Translations under genes and position numbers: made by a program
DNA from: DATCLS01 sp036563805
GTDB lineage: Bacteria; Actinomycetota; Acidimicrobiia; Acidimicrobiales; VFJN01
Direction of reading: 5' to 3'
Assembly: GCA_036563805.1 (NCBI GenBank)
Contig: DATCLS010000029.1
Coordinates: 1-64,000 of the forward strand
DNA: 64,000 nt
Notes under the pieces: generated by a model
The model's input: the letters and a program-made list of their open reading frames with translations, nothing else
Database searches by the model: none
Told to the model about the DNA's origin: nothing
Part shown: piece by piece, positions 7,475-14,527 of the stretch
Numbering within the stretch: position 1 is the stretch's first letter
Layout of the letters: each line of letters opens with the position of its first letter

Positions 7475-8341
7475 ATGGCTCGTCGGGACGCCGCCGCCCT
7501 CGCCTCGCTCGGCTCGCTGGCCGACCGGGTGCGACCGGTCGTGCTCGCCCGCGACCGCCAGCTGCCGGTGCTCCCGGCGCTCGAGCCGCTGCTGCCCGGC
7601 GGGGCGCTGGCCCGGGGGAGCGTGGTGGCCGTCGGCGCCGCCGCCGGCGCGAGCGGGACGACCTCGCTGGCGCTGGCCCTGGCGGCCGGCGCCGCCCGGG
7701 CCGGCTCGTGGGTGGCCACCGTGGGCCTCGGCTCGCTGGGCCTGGTCGCCGCCGACCAGTTGGGCCTGGCCCTCGACCGCCTGGTCCTCGTCGACGAGCC
7801 CGCCCCCGGGGCGTCGTCGGTGGGGTGGGCGCCGGTGGTGGCTGCGCTGGTCGACGGGTTCGACGTGGTGCTGGTGGCGGCCGGGCCGGGCGTCCGGCGC
7901 CGGGCCGGCGACGTCCGCCGCCTGGTCGCCCGGGTGCGGGAGCGGGGCGCGGTCCTGGTGGCGGTGGGCGGCGACCTGCCCGGCCATGCCGCCACCGTCC
8001 GGCTCACCGTCGCGGCCGCGGCCTGGGAGGGGCTGGGCGAGCGCGAGCGGGGCCACCTCCACCGGCGCCGGGTGACCGTGGCCGCCAGCGGCCGGGGGGA
8101 GGCCTCCCGGCCCCGGCGCGCCGACCTGTGGCTGCCCGACGGCCGGGGCCGGGTGGCGGCGGCCGAGCCGGTCGCCACCCCGCTCCCGCGGCGCGAGCGA
8201 CGGGACGGGCGCGACGCGGGCGCCGCCGGCAGCACCCCCGGGGCCCTCGTCGGGGTGGCGGGGGAGCGGGTCGGGCGCGGCCCGATGCCGCCGGTCGGCG
8301 GGGACGTCGTGGGCGAGGACGTCGTGGGGGTGGCGGGGTGA
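7475..8341 (+). CDS. imuA: ImuA-like RecA-fold mutasome accessory protein
   Basis: 288 residues. The order with imuB and the LexA-controlled promoter identify it; sequence alone is weak. A degenerate RecA/RadA core runs from about residue 25 to 205 (LEPLLPGGALARGSVV, then GAAAGASGTTSLAL where Walker A should be). The Walker lysine is missing, as expected for the inactive-ATPase ImuA' type of actinobacteria. The C-terminal ~80 residues are Arg/Gly-rich and disordered. ImuA' supports ImuB-DnaE2 translesion synthesis after DNA damage. GTGA overlap with imuB. ATG 7475 lies 8 nt after the -10 box. An ATG at 7465 belongs to the imuB frame and is unlikely to be used. Confidence 0.75.
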   Translation: MARRDAAALASLGSLADRVRPVVLARDRQLPVLPALEPLLPGGALARGSVVAVGAAAGASGTTSLALALAAGAARAGSWVATVGLGSLGLVAADQLGLALDRLVLVDEPAPGASSVGWAPVVAALVDGFDVVLVAAGPGVRRRAGDVRRLVARVRERGAVLVAVGGDLPGHAATVRLTVAAAAWEGLGERERGHLHRRRVTVAASGRGEASRPRRADLWLPDGRGRVAAAEPVATPLPRRERRDGRDAGAAGSTPGALVGVAGERVGRGPMPPVGGDVVGEDVVGVAG

Positions 8342-10002
8342 CCGGGGAGGCCCTGTCCGGGGAGGCCGCGGCCGAGGAGGCGGTGCGGACGCTGGCCGTG
8401 TGGTGCCCCGACTGGCCGGTGGTGGCCGCGGGCGTCCCGCTCGACCGGCCGGCGGTGGTGGTGCGGGCCAGCCGGATCGTCGCCTGCTCGCCCGCGGCCC
8501 GGGCCGAGGGCGTCGCCCTCCACCAGCGGCGGCGCGAGGCCCAGGCCCGCTGCCCCGAGCTCGAGGTGATCGACCACGACCCGGCCACCGACGCCCGGGC
8601 CTTCGAGCCCGTGGTGGCCGCCCTCGAGGCGCTCACGCCCCGCATCGAGATCCTGCACCCCGGCTGCTGCGTGTTCCCGACCCGGGGGCCGTCCCGCTAC
8701 CACGGCGGCGACCACGAGCTGGCCCGCCGCGCCGCCGAGCTGGCCGCCGGGGTGCTCGCCGGGCGGGGCCCGGTGCAGGTGGGCGTGGCCGACGGCCTCT
8801 TCGCCGCCCGGCTCGCCGCCCGCTCCCGCCGCGGCCGCGCCGGCCCGGTCGTCGTCGAGCCCGGGGGCAGCCGGGCGTTCCTGGCCGGGCTGTCGGTGGC
8901 CGAGCTCGACCGGCCCGAGCTGGTCGGGGTGCTCGAGCGCCTGGGCCTGCGCACGCTCGGCGCCCTGGCGGCCCTGCCCGCCGCCGACGTGGTGGGCCGG
9001 TTCGGGGCCGAGGGGGCGGTGGCCCACCGGCTGGCCCGCGGGCTCGACGAGCGGCCGCCCGCCCCGGCCCCGCCGCCCTCCGACCTGTCGGTGGCGGTCG
9101 AGCTCGACCCCCCGGCCGAGCGGGTCGAGGCCGCCGCCTTCGTGGCCCGGGGCCTGGCCGACGAGCTCCAGGCCAAGCTGGGGGGCCGGGGTAGCGCCTG
9201 CACCCAGCTCGTCATCGGGGCCGAGACCGAGCACGGCGAGCGCCAGGAGCGGGTGTGGCGCACCGAGGGCCGGTTCGGCGCCGCCTCCATCGCCGAGCGG
9301 GTGCGCTGGCAGATCGAGGGGTGGCTCCACGCCGGCGCGCACCGGCCCACCGGCGGGCTCAGTCGGCTGTGGCTGGTGCCCGAGGAGGTGGTCCCGGCCG
9401 GGGGGCGCCAGCTGGCCTTCACGTCCGCCGGCCCCGGGGCCGTCGACGCGGTCGAGGCGGCCGACCGGGCGGCCCGGGCGCTGACCCGGCTCCAGGGCCT
9501 GCTCGGCCCCGAGGCGGCCTGGGTGCCCGAGTGGCGGGGCGGGCGGGCGCCCGGCGAGCGCATCGCCCGGGTGCCAGCGGCGGCCGTCGACGTCACCGAG
9601 CCCCGCCCGGCCGCCCGGCGCGACTGGGTCGAGGAGCCGTGGCCGGGCCGCATCCCCGATCCCGCCCCCGCGGTCGTGCACGACCCCCCGGTGCCGGCCG
9701 AGGTCCTCGACGCCGACGGCCGCCCGGTGGTGGTGGACGGCCGCGGCCTGGCCAGCGCCGCCCCCGCCACCGTGGCGGTCACCGGCCCGACCGGTCCGGC
9801 CAGCCCGCCCGGAGCGGGTGGTCGGCCCGGGCGGCCCGTCGCGGTGGTGGCCCACGTCGGCCCCTGGCCCTGCGACGAGCGGTGGTGGGACCCGGCCGGC
9901 CGCCGGCGCCGGGCCCGCCTTCAGGCGCTCACCGCCGAGGGGGCCGCCTACCTGCTGGTGGTGGAGGGGGGTCGCTGGGCGGTCGAGGCCACCTACGACT
10001 GA
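8338..10002 (+). CDS. imuB: ImuB, catalytically inactive Y-family polymerase homologue
   Basis: 554 residues. Y-family fold: palm start LAVWCPDWPVVAAG, DLEVI-type finger region (RCPELEVIDHD), HhH-like region (LGLRTLGALAALPAADVVGRF) and little-finger domain. Where active Y-polymerases have S-[ILV]-D-E, the sequence reads EILHPGCCVFPTRG, so the catalytic acids are gone, the hallmark of ImuB. QLAF at residues 358-361 sits where mycobacterial ImuB has its sliding-clamp motif. The C-terminal ~150 residues (LDADGRPVVVDGRG, WDPAGRRRRARLQ) form the tail typical of ImuB. Recruits DnaE2 to the clamp in induced mutagenesis. Starts GTG 8338, overlapping imuA by 4 nt. Confidence 0.92.
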   Translation: MTGEALSGEAAAEEAVRTLAVWCPDWPVVAAGVPLDRPAVVVRASRIVACSPAARAEGVALHQRRREAQARCPELEVIDHDPATDARAFEPVVAALEALTPRIEILHPGCCVFPTRGPSRYHGGDHELARRAAELAAGVLAGRGPVQVGVADGLFAARLAARSRRGRAGPVVVEPGGSRAFLAGLSVAELDRPELVGVLERLGLRTLGALAALPAADVVGRFGAEGAVAHRLARGLDERPPAPAPPPSDLSVAVELDPPAERVEAAAFVARGLADELQAKLGGRGSACTQLVIGAETEHGERQERVWRTEGRFGAASIAERVRWQIEGWLHAGAHRPTGGLSRLWLVPEEVVPAGGRQLAFTSAGPGAVDAVEAADRAARALTRLQGLLGPEAAWVPEWRGGRAPGERIARVPAAAVDVTEPRPAARRDWVEEPWPGRIPDPAPAVVHDPPVPAEVLDADGRPVVVDGRGLASAAPATVAVTGPTGPASPPGAGGRPGRPVAVVAHVGPWPCDERWWDPAGRRRRARLQALTAEGAAYLLVVEGGRWAVEATYD

Positions 10003-10023
10003 GGGGGACCGACTGAGGGGGAC
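9997..10023. repeat. 14-bp tandem repeat spanning the imuB stop codon
   Basis: GACTGAGGGGGACC occurs twice in a row, so the stop context of imuB is duplicated just after the gene. A separate 18-nt direct repeat (CAGGGCCGCGCCGCCGGC) occurs near 10041 and near 10091, the latter inside the tetR 3' end. Confidence 0.6.
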
Positions 10024-10087
10024 GGCGAGGCCGGCCACCCAGGGCCGCGCCGCCGGCCGGTGCCGGCGATCGGGGCCGGGCAGCCGG

Positions 10088-10783
10088 TCAGGGCCGCGCC
10101 GCCGGCGCCGGCTCGTCGAGCCCGCCCGCCAGCAGCGCGAAGGCCTCGTCGAGGAGCGGGACGAGCCGCTCGGTGCGGGCGCCCTCGGCCACCCACTGGT
10201 CCATGACCGCCAACAGCGTGGCCGACACGGCGCCGGCCATGACGTAGGGGGCGAAGTCGTCCTCGGTGCCCAGCCGCTCGGCGAACACGGCGGCCAGGCC
10301 GTCGAGGTGGTCGTGGAACCGCTCGATGCAGGTTGACCGCAGCTCCGGCGACCGCAGGACCACCCGCAGCTCGCGCAGCACCGAGTCGTCGCCCTGCTCG
10401 AGCTTGGCCAGCAGCTTGCGCCGGATGACCTGGTGGACCGCCTCGACCGGGCCCACCCCCTCCTCGGCGGCCACCAGCGGCTCGAGGTCGAAGCCGTCGT
10501 CGACGTTGCGGGCCATGACCACGTCGAGCTTGGTGTCGAAGTAGCGGAAGAAGGTGCGGGGCGATACGTCGGCCGCGGCCGCGATGTCCTCCACCGTCGT
10601 GGCCTCGAAGCCGTCGCGCTCGAACAGCTCGAGGGCGGCCTCGATGATCGCCTCGCGGGTGCGGGCCTTCTTGCGCTCCCGCAGCCCCGAGGCGGTGGGG
10701 GCCGGGCCGGCCGCGGGAGCAGCCGGGCCGGCGACCGGAGTGGTGGCCGTGCTGGTGGCCGTGGCCTCGATCACGGTTCCCAT
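10088..10783 (-). CDS. TetR family transcriptional regulator
   Basis: 231 residues from ATG 10783 (a GTG at 10816 would add 11). The HTH is canonical: ARTREAIIEAALELFERDGF, TVEDIAAAADVSPRTFFRYF, about residues 39-85. The C-terminal ligand domain is all-helical (QVIRRKLLAKLEQGDDSVL and similar). Before the HTH is an Ala/Thr/Pro-rich leader. It is divergent from an MMPL exporter, the usual arrangement for a drug- or lipid-sensing repressor of that exporter, and the shared region is full of TGACA/TGTCA half-sites. Ligand unknown. Converges on imuB. Confidence 0.9.
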   Translation of the reverse strand: MGTVIEATATSTATTPVAGPAAPAAGPAPTASGLRERKKARTREAIIEAALELFERDGFEATTVEDIAAAADVSPRTFFRYFDTKLDVVMARNVDDGFDLEPLVAAEEGVGPVEAVHQVIRRKLLAKLEQGDDSVLRELRVVLRSPELRSTCIERFHDHLDGLAAVFAERLGTEDDFAPYVMAGAVSATLLAVMDQWVAEGARTERLVPLLDEAFALLAGGLDEPAPAARP

Positions 10784-10803
10784 TATGCCTGACGTGCAGA
10801 GAG

Positions 10804-10867
10804 TGTCATTTGTCACGTTGATGACTTCTGACAGAAGCTTGACAAGTGGCAGTCTATGTCAGATTGT
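10804..10867. promoter_or_regulatory. tetR-mmpL divergent promoter with repeated TGTCA/TGACA half-sites
   Basis: mmpL promoter: -35 TTGACA (10839-10844), 17-nt spacer, -10 GATTGT (10862-10867), start ATG 8 nt on. Inverted half-sites crowd the region: TGTCATTTGTCA (10804-10815), CTGACA (10829-10834), TTGACA and TGTCAG (10857-10862). The CTGACA/TGTCAG pair brackets the -35 and ends on the -10, a plausible repressor site. Confidence 0.6.
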
Positions 10868-10874
10868 CTTGGGC

Positions 10875-13136
10875 ATGACTCGCCTCCTCTACCGGTTGGG
10901 TCGCGGTGCGGTGCGGCACCGGCGGCTCACAGTGCTCGTCTGGGTGGTCCTGGCCGTCGGCGTCATCGCCCTGGGCCAGGCCAGCGGCGGGAAGACGGCC
11001 GACGCCTTCGAGATCCCAGGCGTCGAGGCCCAGCGGGCGATCGACGTGCTGGAGGAGGACTTCCCGGCGGCCGCCGGCACCTCGGCACAGCTCGTGTTCG
11101 CGGCCGAGGACGGCGCGCTGACCGACGCCGAGGCGGCGGCCGCCGTCGACGCCGCCCTCGCCGAGGTGGCCGACCAGCCCTACGTCGGTCAGGTGGGCGA
11201 CCTGCAGGTCTCGCCGACCGATCCCCGCATCGGCTACGCGGACGTGCAGTACGACCGCCCGTCCGAGGAGATTCGCACCGAGGCCTTCGAGCGGCTCGAG
11301 GCCGCGGCCGAGGAGACGAACGCGGCGGGCGTCGTCCGCATGGAGCTGGGCGGCGAGCTCCCGACCGAGGCCAGCCAGGAGCCCCCCGAGGGGCAGGAGA
11401 TCGTCGGCATCTTCGCCGCCATCGTCGTCCTGCTGGTCGCGTTCGGGTCGGTCGTCGCCATGGGCCTGCCGATCGGCCTGGCCCTGGTCGGCCTGGCCAC
11501 CAGCCTCGGGCTGATCACGCTCATCGCCGCCTTCGTCGACGTGACCTCGATCGCGCCGACGTTGGCCGCCATGATCGGCCTCGGCGTGGGCATCGACTAC
11601 GCGCTGTTCATCGTCACCCGGCACCGCGAGAACCTGCGGCTGGGCATGACGGTCGAGGAGGCGGCGGGCCGGGCCATCGCCACGTCGGGGGCGGCCGTCG
11701 TGTTCGCCGGCGTGACCGTCATCATCGCCATCTGCGGCCTCGCCATCGCCGGTATCCCCATCGTGACGGTCATGGGCCTGATGGCGGCGCTGACCGTGGC
11801 GGTCATGGTGGCGCTGTCGGTCACGATGCTGCCGGCCCTGCTCGGCTTCGCCGGGCACAAGATCGACAGCGTGCGCCTGCCCGGTCTGCGGCGGGCCGGG
11901 CAGGCGCCTGTCGGTCCCGCCGGTCGCAGCGGCCGCGAGACGTTCTGGCACCGGTGGGGCCGGCAGGTCTCGGCCCACCCCTGGCGCTACCTGACCGTCG
12001 GTGTCGTGGGCCTGGCCGTCCTGGCCGTGCCGATGTTCGGCATGCGGCTCGGTATGACCGACAACGGCATCGCCTCCGAGTCGCTCTCCATCCGGCGGGC
12101 CTACGACCTGCTGGAGGAGGGGTTCGGCCCCGGCTTCAACGGCCCGCTGGTGCTGTCGGTCGAGCTCGACGGCGCCACCGTCGACCAGCTCGCGCCGCTG
12201 GAGGCCGCCCTCGCCGACACGCCGGGCGTCGACCAGGTGAGCCCGGCCGTCCCCAGCCCGGACGGTTCGGCGGCCGTGGTGCGGGTCGTCCCCGAGACGT
12301 CACCGCAGGACGGCGCCACCGCCGACCTGGTCCATCACCTGCGCGACGACGTCATCCCCGCGGCCCTGGGCGGCACGCCGGGCGTCGACGTCCACGTCGG
12401 CGGGCAGACGGCCATGTTCATCGACATGTCGGACAAGATCGCCGACCGGCTCCCGTGGTTCATCGGCGCCGTGATCGGCCTGTCGGTCCTGCTGCTGATG
12501 ATGGTCTTCCGCTCGATCGCCGTGCCGCTCAAGGCGGCGATCATGAACGTGCTGTCGATCGGCGCCGCCTACGGCGTGATCGTGGCGGTGTTCCAGTGGG
12601 GCTGGCTGAAGGGCCTGTTCGGCGTCGAGGAGACGGTCCCGATCGTCTCCTTCATGCCGATGATGCTCTTCGCCATCCTGTTCGGCCTGTCGATGGACTA
12701 CGAGGTGTTCCTGCTCTCCCGGGTGCGGGAGGAGTACCTCCACCGCCGCGACGACCCGTCGGCGGCCGACCGGAACACGACCGCCGTCATCGAGGGCATC
12801 TCGGCCACCGCCCGGGTCATCACCTCGGCCGCCCTGATCATGATCAGCGTGTTCGCCGCCTTCGTGCTGGGCGACGCCACCGAGATCAAGATGTTCGGCC
12901 TCGGCCTGGCCACCGCCGTGCTCATCGACGCCACGATCGTCCGCATCGTGCTGGTGCCGGCCACGATGCGGCTGCTCGGCGACCGCAACTGGTGGCTGCC
13001 CGGCTGGCTCGACCGCATCCTGCCCAACCTCGACGTCGAGGGCGGGACCGGGCTGCCCGAGCCCGAGCTCGAGCCGGGGCGGGGGCCGGTGCCCGCCCGG
13101 GCCGAGCGCCCCCGGGAGCCGGCCATGGCCGAGTAG
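10875..13136 (+). CDS. MMPL/RND family transporter
   Basis: 753 residues with two-fold RND symmetry: TM1 (LTVLVWVVLAVGVIALG), an extracytoplasmic domain (~40-175), five helices with the proton-relay-type motif GVGIDYALFIVTRHRENL, a cytoplasmic loop rich in Arg (~320-360), TM7, a second outer domain, and a second helix bundle with GLSMDYEVFLLSRVREE. Members export lipids or drugs using the proton gradient. Substrate unknown. The adjacent divergent TetR gene points to inducible export. Start ATG 10875 follows the -10 box by 7 nt; the frame is open further upstream but through the operator region. Ends in a Pro/Glu-rich tail. Confidence 0.92.
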   Translation: MTRLLYRLGRGAVRHRRLTVLVWVVLAVGVIALGQASGGKTADAFEIPGVEAQRAIDVLEEDFPAAAGTSAQLVFAAEDGALTDAEAAAAVDAALAEVADQPYVGQVGDLQVSPTDPRIGYADVQYDRPSEEIRTEAFERLEAAAEETNAAGVVRMELGGELPTEASQEPPEGQEIVGIFAAIVVLLVAFGSVVAMGLPIGLALVGLATSLGLITLIAAFVDVTSIAPTLAAMIGLGVGIDYALFIVTRHRENLRLGMTVEEAAGRAIATSGAAVVFAGVTVIIAICGLAIAGIPIVTVMGLMAALTVAVMVALSVTMLPALLGFAGHKIDSVRLPGLRRAGQAPVGPAGRSGRETFWHRWGRQVSAHPWRYLTVGVVGLAVLAVPMFGMRLGMTDNGIASESLSIRRAYDLLEEGFGPGFNGPLVLSVELDGATVDQLAPLEAALADTPGVDQVSPAVPSPDGSAAVVRVVPETSPQDGATADLVHHLRDDVIPAALGGTPGVDVHVGGQTAMFIDMSDKIADRLPWFIGAVIGLSVLLLMMVFRSIAVPLKAAIMNVLSIGAAYGVIVAVFQWGWLKGLFGVEETVPIVSFMPMMLFAILFGLSMDYEVFLLSRVREEYLHRRDDPSAADRNTTAVIEGISATARVITSAALIMISVFAAFVLGDATEIKMFGLGLATAVLIDATIVRIVLVPATMRLLGDRNWWLPGWLDRILPNLDVEGGTGLPEPELEPGRGPVPARAERPREPAMAE

Positions 13137-13189
13137 TCCCGCCCCTTCCCCGGGCCCGCCAACCCGTTGCCCCCGTTGCCGGGCCGATG

Positions 13190-13230
13190 CGACGGCCCCC
13201 GGACCCCTCCCCCAGGTCCGGGGGCCGTCG
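13190..13230 (+). terminator. 16-bp perfect hairpin after mmpL
   Basis: CGACGGCCCCCGGACC (13190-13205) pairs perfectly with GGTCCGGGGGCCGTCG (13215-13230) around a 9-nt loop, 54 nt after the mmpL stop. No T-tract follows. Confidence 0.7.
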
Positions 13231-13333
13231 GCCGTCCGGGGCCCCGCCGGCCACCCGGGCCCCATTTGCGCCGCCCCGGACAGGCCGCCCGGCCGGACCG
13301 GCCTCCCGGACCGGCCTCCCGGACCGGTCGCCG

Positions 13334-13339
13334 TAGCCT
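13334..13339 (+). promoter_or_regulatory. -10 box TAGCCT of leaderless promoter
   Basis: TAGCCT, 7 nt (CGGGCCG), then GTG 13347. Confidence 0.6.
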
Positions 13340-13346
13340 CGGGCCG

Positions 13347-13763
13347 GTGGACGCAGCGACGATGCGGCGCCGGGTGGCCGAGGCCCGGGTGGGCCGGCTC
13401 GGGACCGTCACGGCCGAGGGCCGGCCCCACCTCGTCCCCTGCTGCTTCGCCCTCGACGACGCGGGCGGCGGCGACGTCGTGTACTCGGCGGTCGACGCCA
13501 AGCCCAAGTCGACCCGGGCCCTGCGGCGTCTGGCCAACCTGCGGGCCACCGGCGCGGCCTCGCTGCTGGTCGACCACTACGACGAGGACTGGGACGCCCT
13601 GTGGTGGGTTCGGGTCGACGGCCGGGGCCGGGTGGTGGAGGACGGGCCGGAGCGCGACCGGGCGCTCGACCTGCTGGCGGCCAAGTACTCGCAGTACCGG
13701 CGGCAGCGGCCGGACGGGCCGGTGGCGGCCATCGACGTCACCGGCTGGCGGGCCTGGCCCTGA
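13347..13763 (+). CDS. PPOX-class (split-barrel) F420-dependent oxidoreductase-like protein
   Basis: 138 residues. Pyridoxamine-phosphate-oxidase-like split barrel: RVGRLGTVTAEGRPHLVPCCFAL forms the first strands; SLLVDHYDEDWDALWWVRVDG and a final AIDVTGWRAW strand complete it. It resembles the TIGR03668/Rv0121c group of F420-binding proteins. Cofactor (F420 or FMN) is inferred from family only. GTG 13347 is set by the -10 box; upstream in-frame codons are Pro/Gly-rich and unlike protein. Lies between mmpL and padR on the same strand but has its own promoter. Confidence 0.8.
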   Translation: MDAATMRRRVAEARVGRLGTVTAEGRPHLVPCCFALDDAGGGDVVYSAVDAKPKSTRALRRLANLRATGAASLLVDHYDEDWDALWWVRVDGRGRVVEDGPERDRALDLLAAKYSQYRRQRPDGPVAAIDVTGWRAWP

Positions 13764-13869
13764 GGCACCCGGGCCCGGGGCACCCCGGGCAGGCGCCGGA
13801 CCGCCCCGAGCGGGCGCCGGCGCGCGGGTCCGACATGCGGCCTGCGGTCCGGGCGTGCGGCCTGAGCCA

Positions 13870-13891
13870 GTTCCCGATCGGAACATAGGAT
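13870..13891 (+). promoter_or_regulatory. padR promoter with candidate autoregulatory operator
   Basis: GTTCC-CGATC-GGAAC (13870-13884), a palindrome with 5-bp arms, ends 1 nt before -10 box TAGGAT (13886-13891). ATG of padR follows after 7 nt. Operator placement over the -35 region suggests repression, possibly by PadR itself (inference). Confidence 0.55.
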
Positions 13892-13898
13892 CACCGGC

Positions 13899-14498
13899 AT
13901 GGCCGCCCCCCAGGCCGTCCCACCGCCGCCCACGCCGACCGGGTACACCCTGCTCGGGCTGCTGTCGTTCGGCCGCGAGCTGTCGGGCTACGAGCTCAAG
14001 CGGTGGAGCGACAACCTACGGTTCTTCTGGTCGGCGCCGGCGATGAGCCAGGTCTACCGCGAGATCGAGCGGCTGGCCGCCGGCGGCTACGTCGAGCAGC
14101 GCCACGTCGTGCGCGACGGCACGCGGGCCACCAAGGTCTACCGGCTGACCCCGGCGGGTGAGGAGGCCGTGCGCCGGTGGCTGGCCGAGGAGCCCGAACC
14201 GCCGGTGCTCAAGCACCCGGTGGCGCTGCGGGTGTTCTTCGGGCACCTGCTCACGCCCGCCCAGCTCCGACGGGCCATCGAGGCCCACCGCGCCTGGTGC
14301 GAGCGGATGCTGGCCGAGCTCGGGGCCGTGTGCGAGGAGCTGGGCGAGGGCGACGACGCCGACCCCGCGTTCCGCAACGCGGCGCTGGTGGCTGAGTGGG
14401 GCCTCGGCTACTACCGGGGCGAGCTGGCGGCGGTCGACGGCATCGAGGAGGCGGCCGCGACCGCGGAGCGGGGGCGGACGGAGCGGGCGGCCGACTGA
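13899..14498 (+). CDS. PadR family transcriptional regulator
   Basis: 199 residues. N-terminal winged HTH (TPTGYTLLGLLSFGRELSG, then YELKRWSDN, MSQVYREIERLAAGGYVEQ, VYRLTPAGEEAVRRWLAEE; about 14-95) followed by the PadR C-terminal helical dimerisation domain (AHRAWCERMLAELGAVCEEL). Members repress genes for phenolic-stress or drug response and are often autoregulated. No obvious target adjoins it other than the upstream oxidoreductase; the dnaE2 gene converges from the right with a 29-nt gap. Confidence 0.88.
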   Translation: MAAPQAVPPPPTPTGYTLLGLLSFGRELSGYELKRWSDNLRFFWSAPAMSQVYREIERLAAGGYVEQRHVVRDGTRATKVYRLTPAGEEAVRRWLAEEPEPPVLKHPVALRVFFGHLLTPAQLRRAIEAHRAWCERMLAELGAVCEELGEGDDADPAFRNAALVAEWGLGYYRGELAAVDGIEEAAATAERGRTERAAD

Positions 14499-14527
14499 GC
14501 GGCCGGGCGGGGACCCGGGGGAGCGGG

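Noticed and set aside
7465..10002. Single long frame from ATG 7465 through imuB
   Set aside because: Its first ~290 codons are an Arg/Gly-rich shadow of imuA; the real imuB begins at GTG 8338 with a GTGA overlap.
7186..10038. 950-codon minus-strand frame opposite imuA-imuB
   Set aside because: Low-complexity Gly/Pro/Arg/His translation, antisense to two well-supported genes; an effect of very high GC. The same holds for many other long antisense frames in the window.
10088..10816. Longer TetR start at GTG 10816
   Set aside because: It would place coding sequence over the TGTCATTTGTCA site; ATG 10783 leaves the operator region free. Not excluded.
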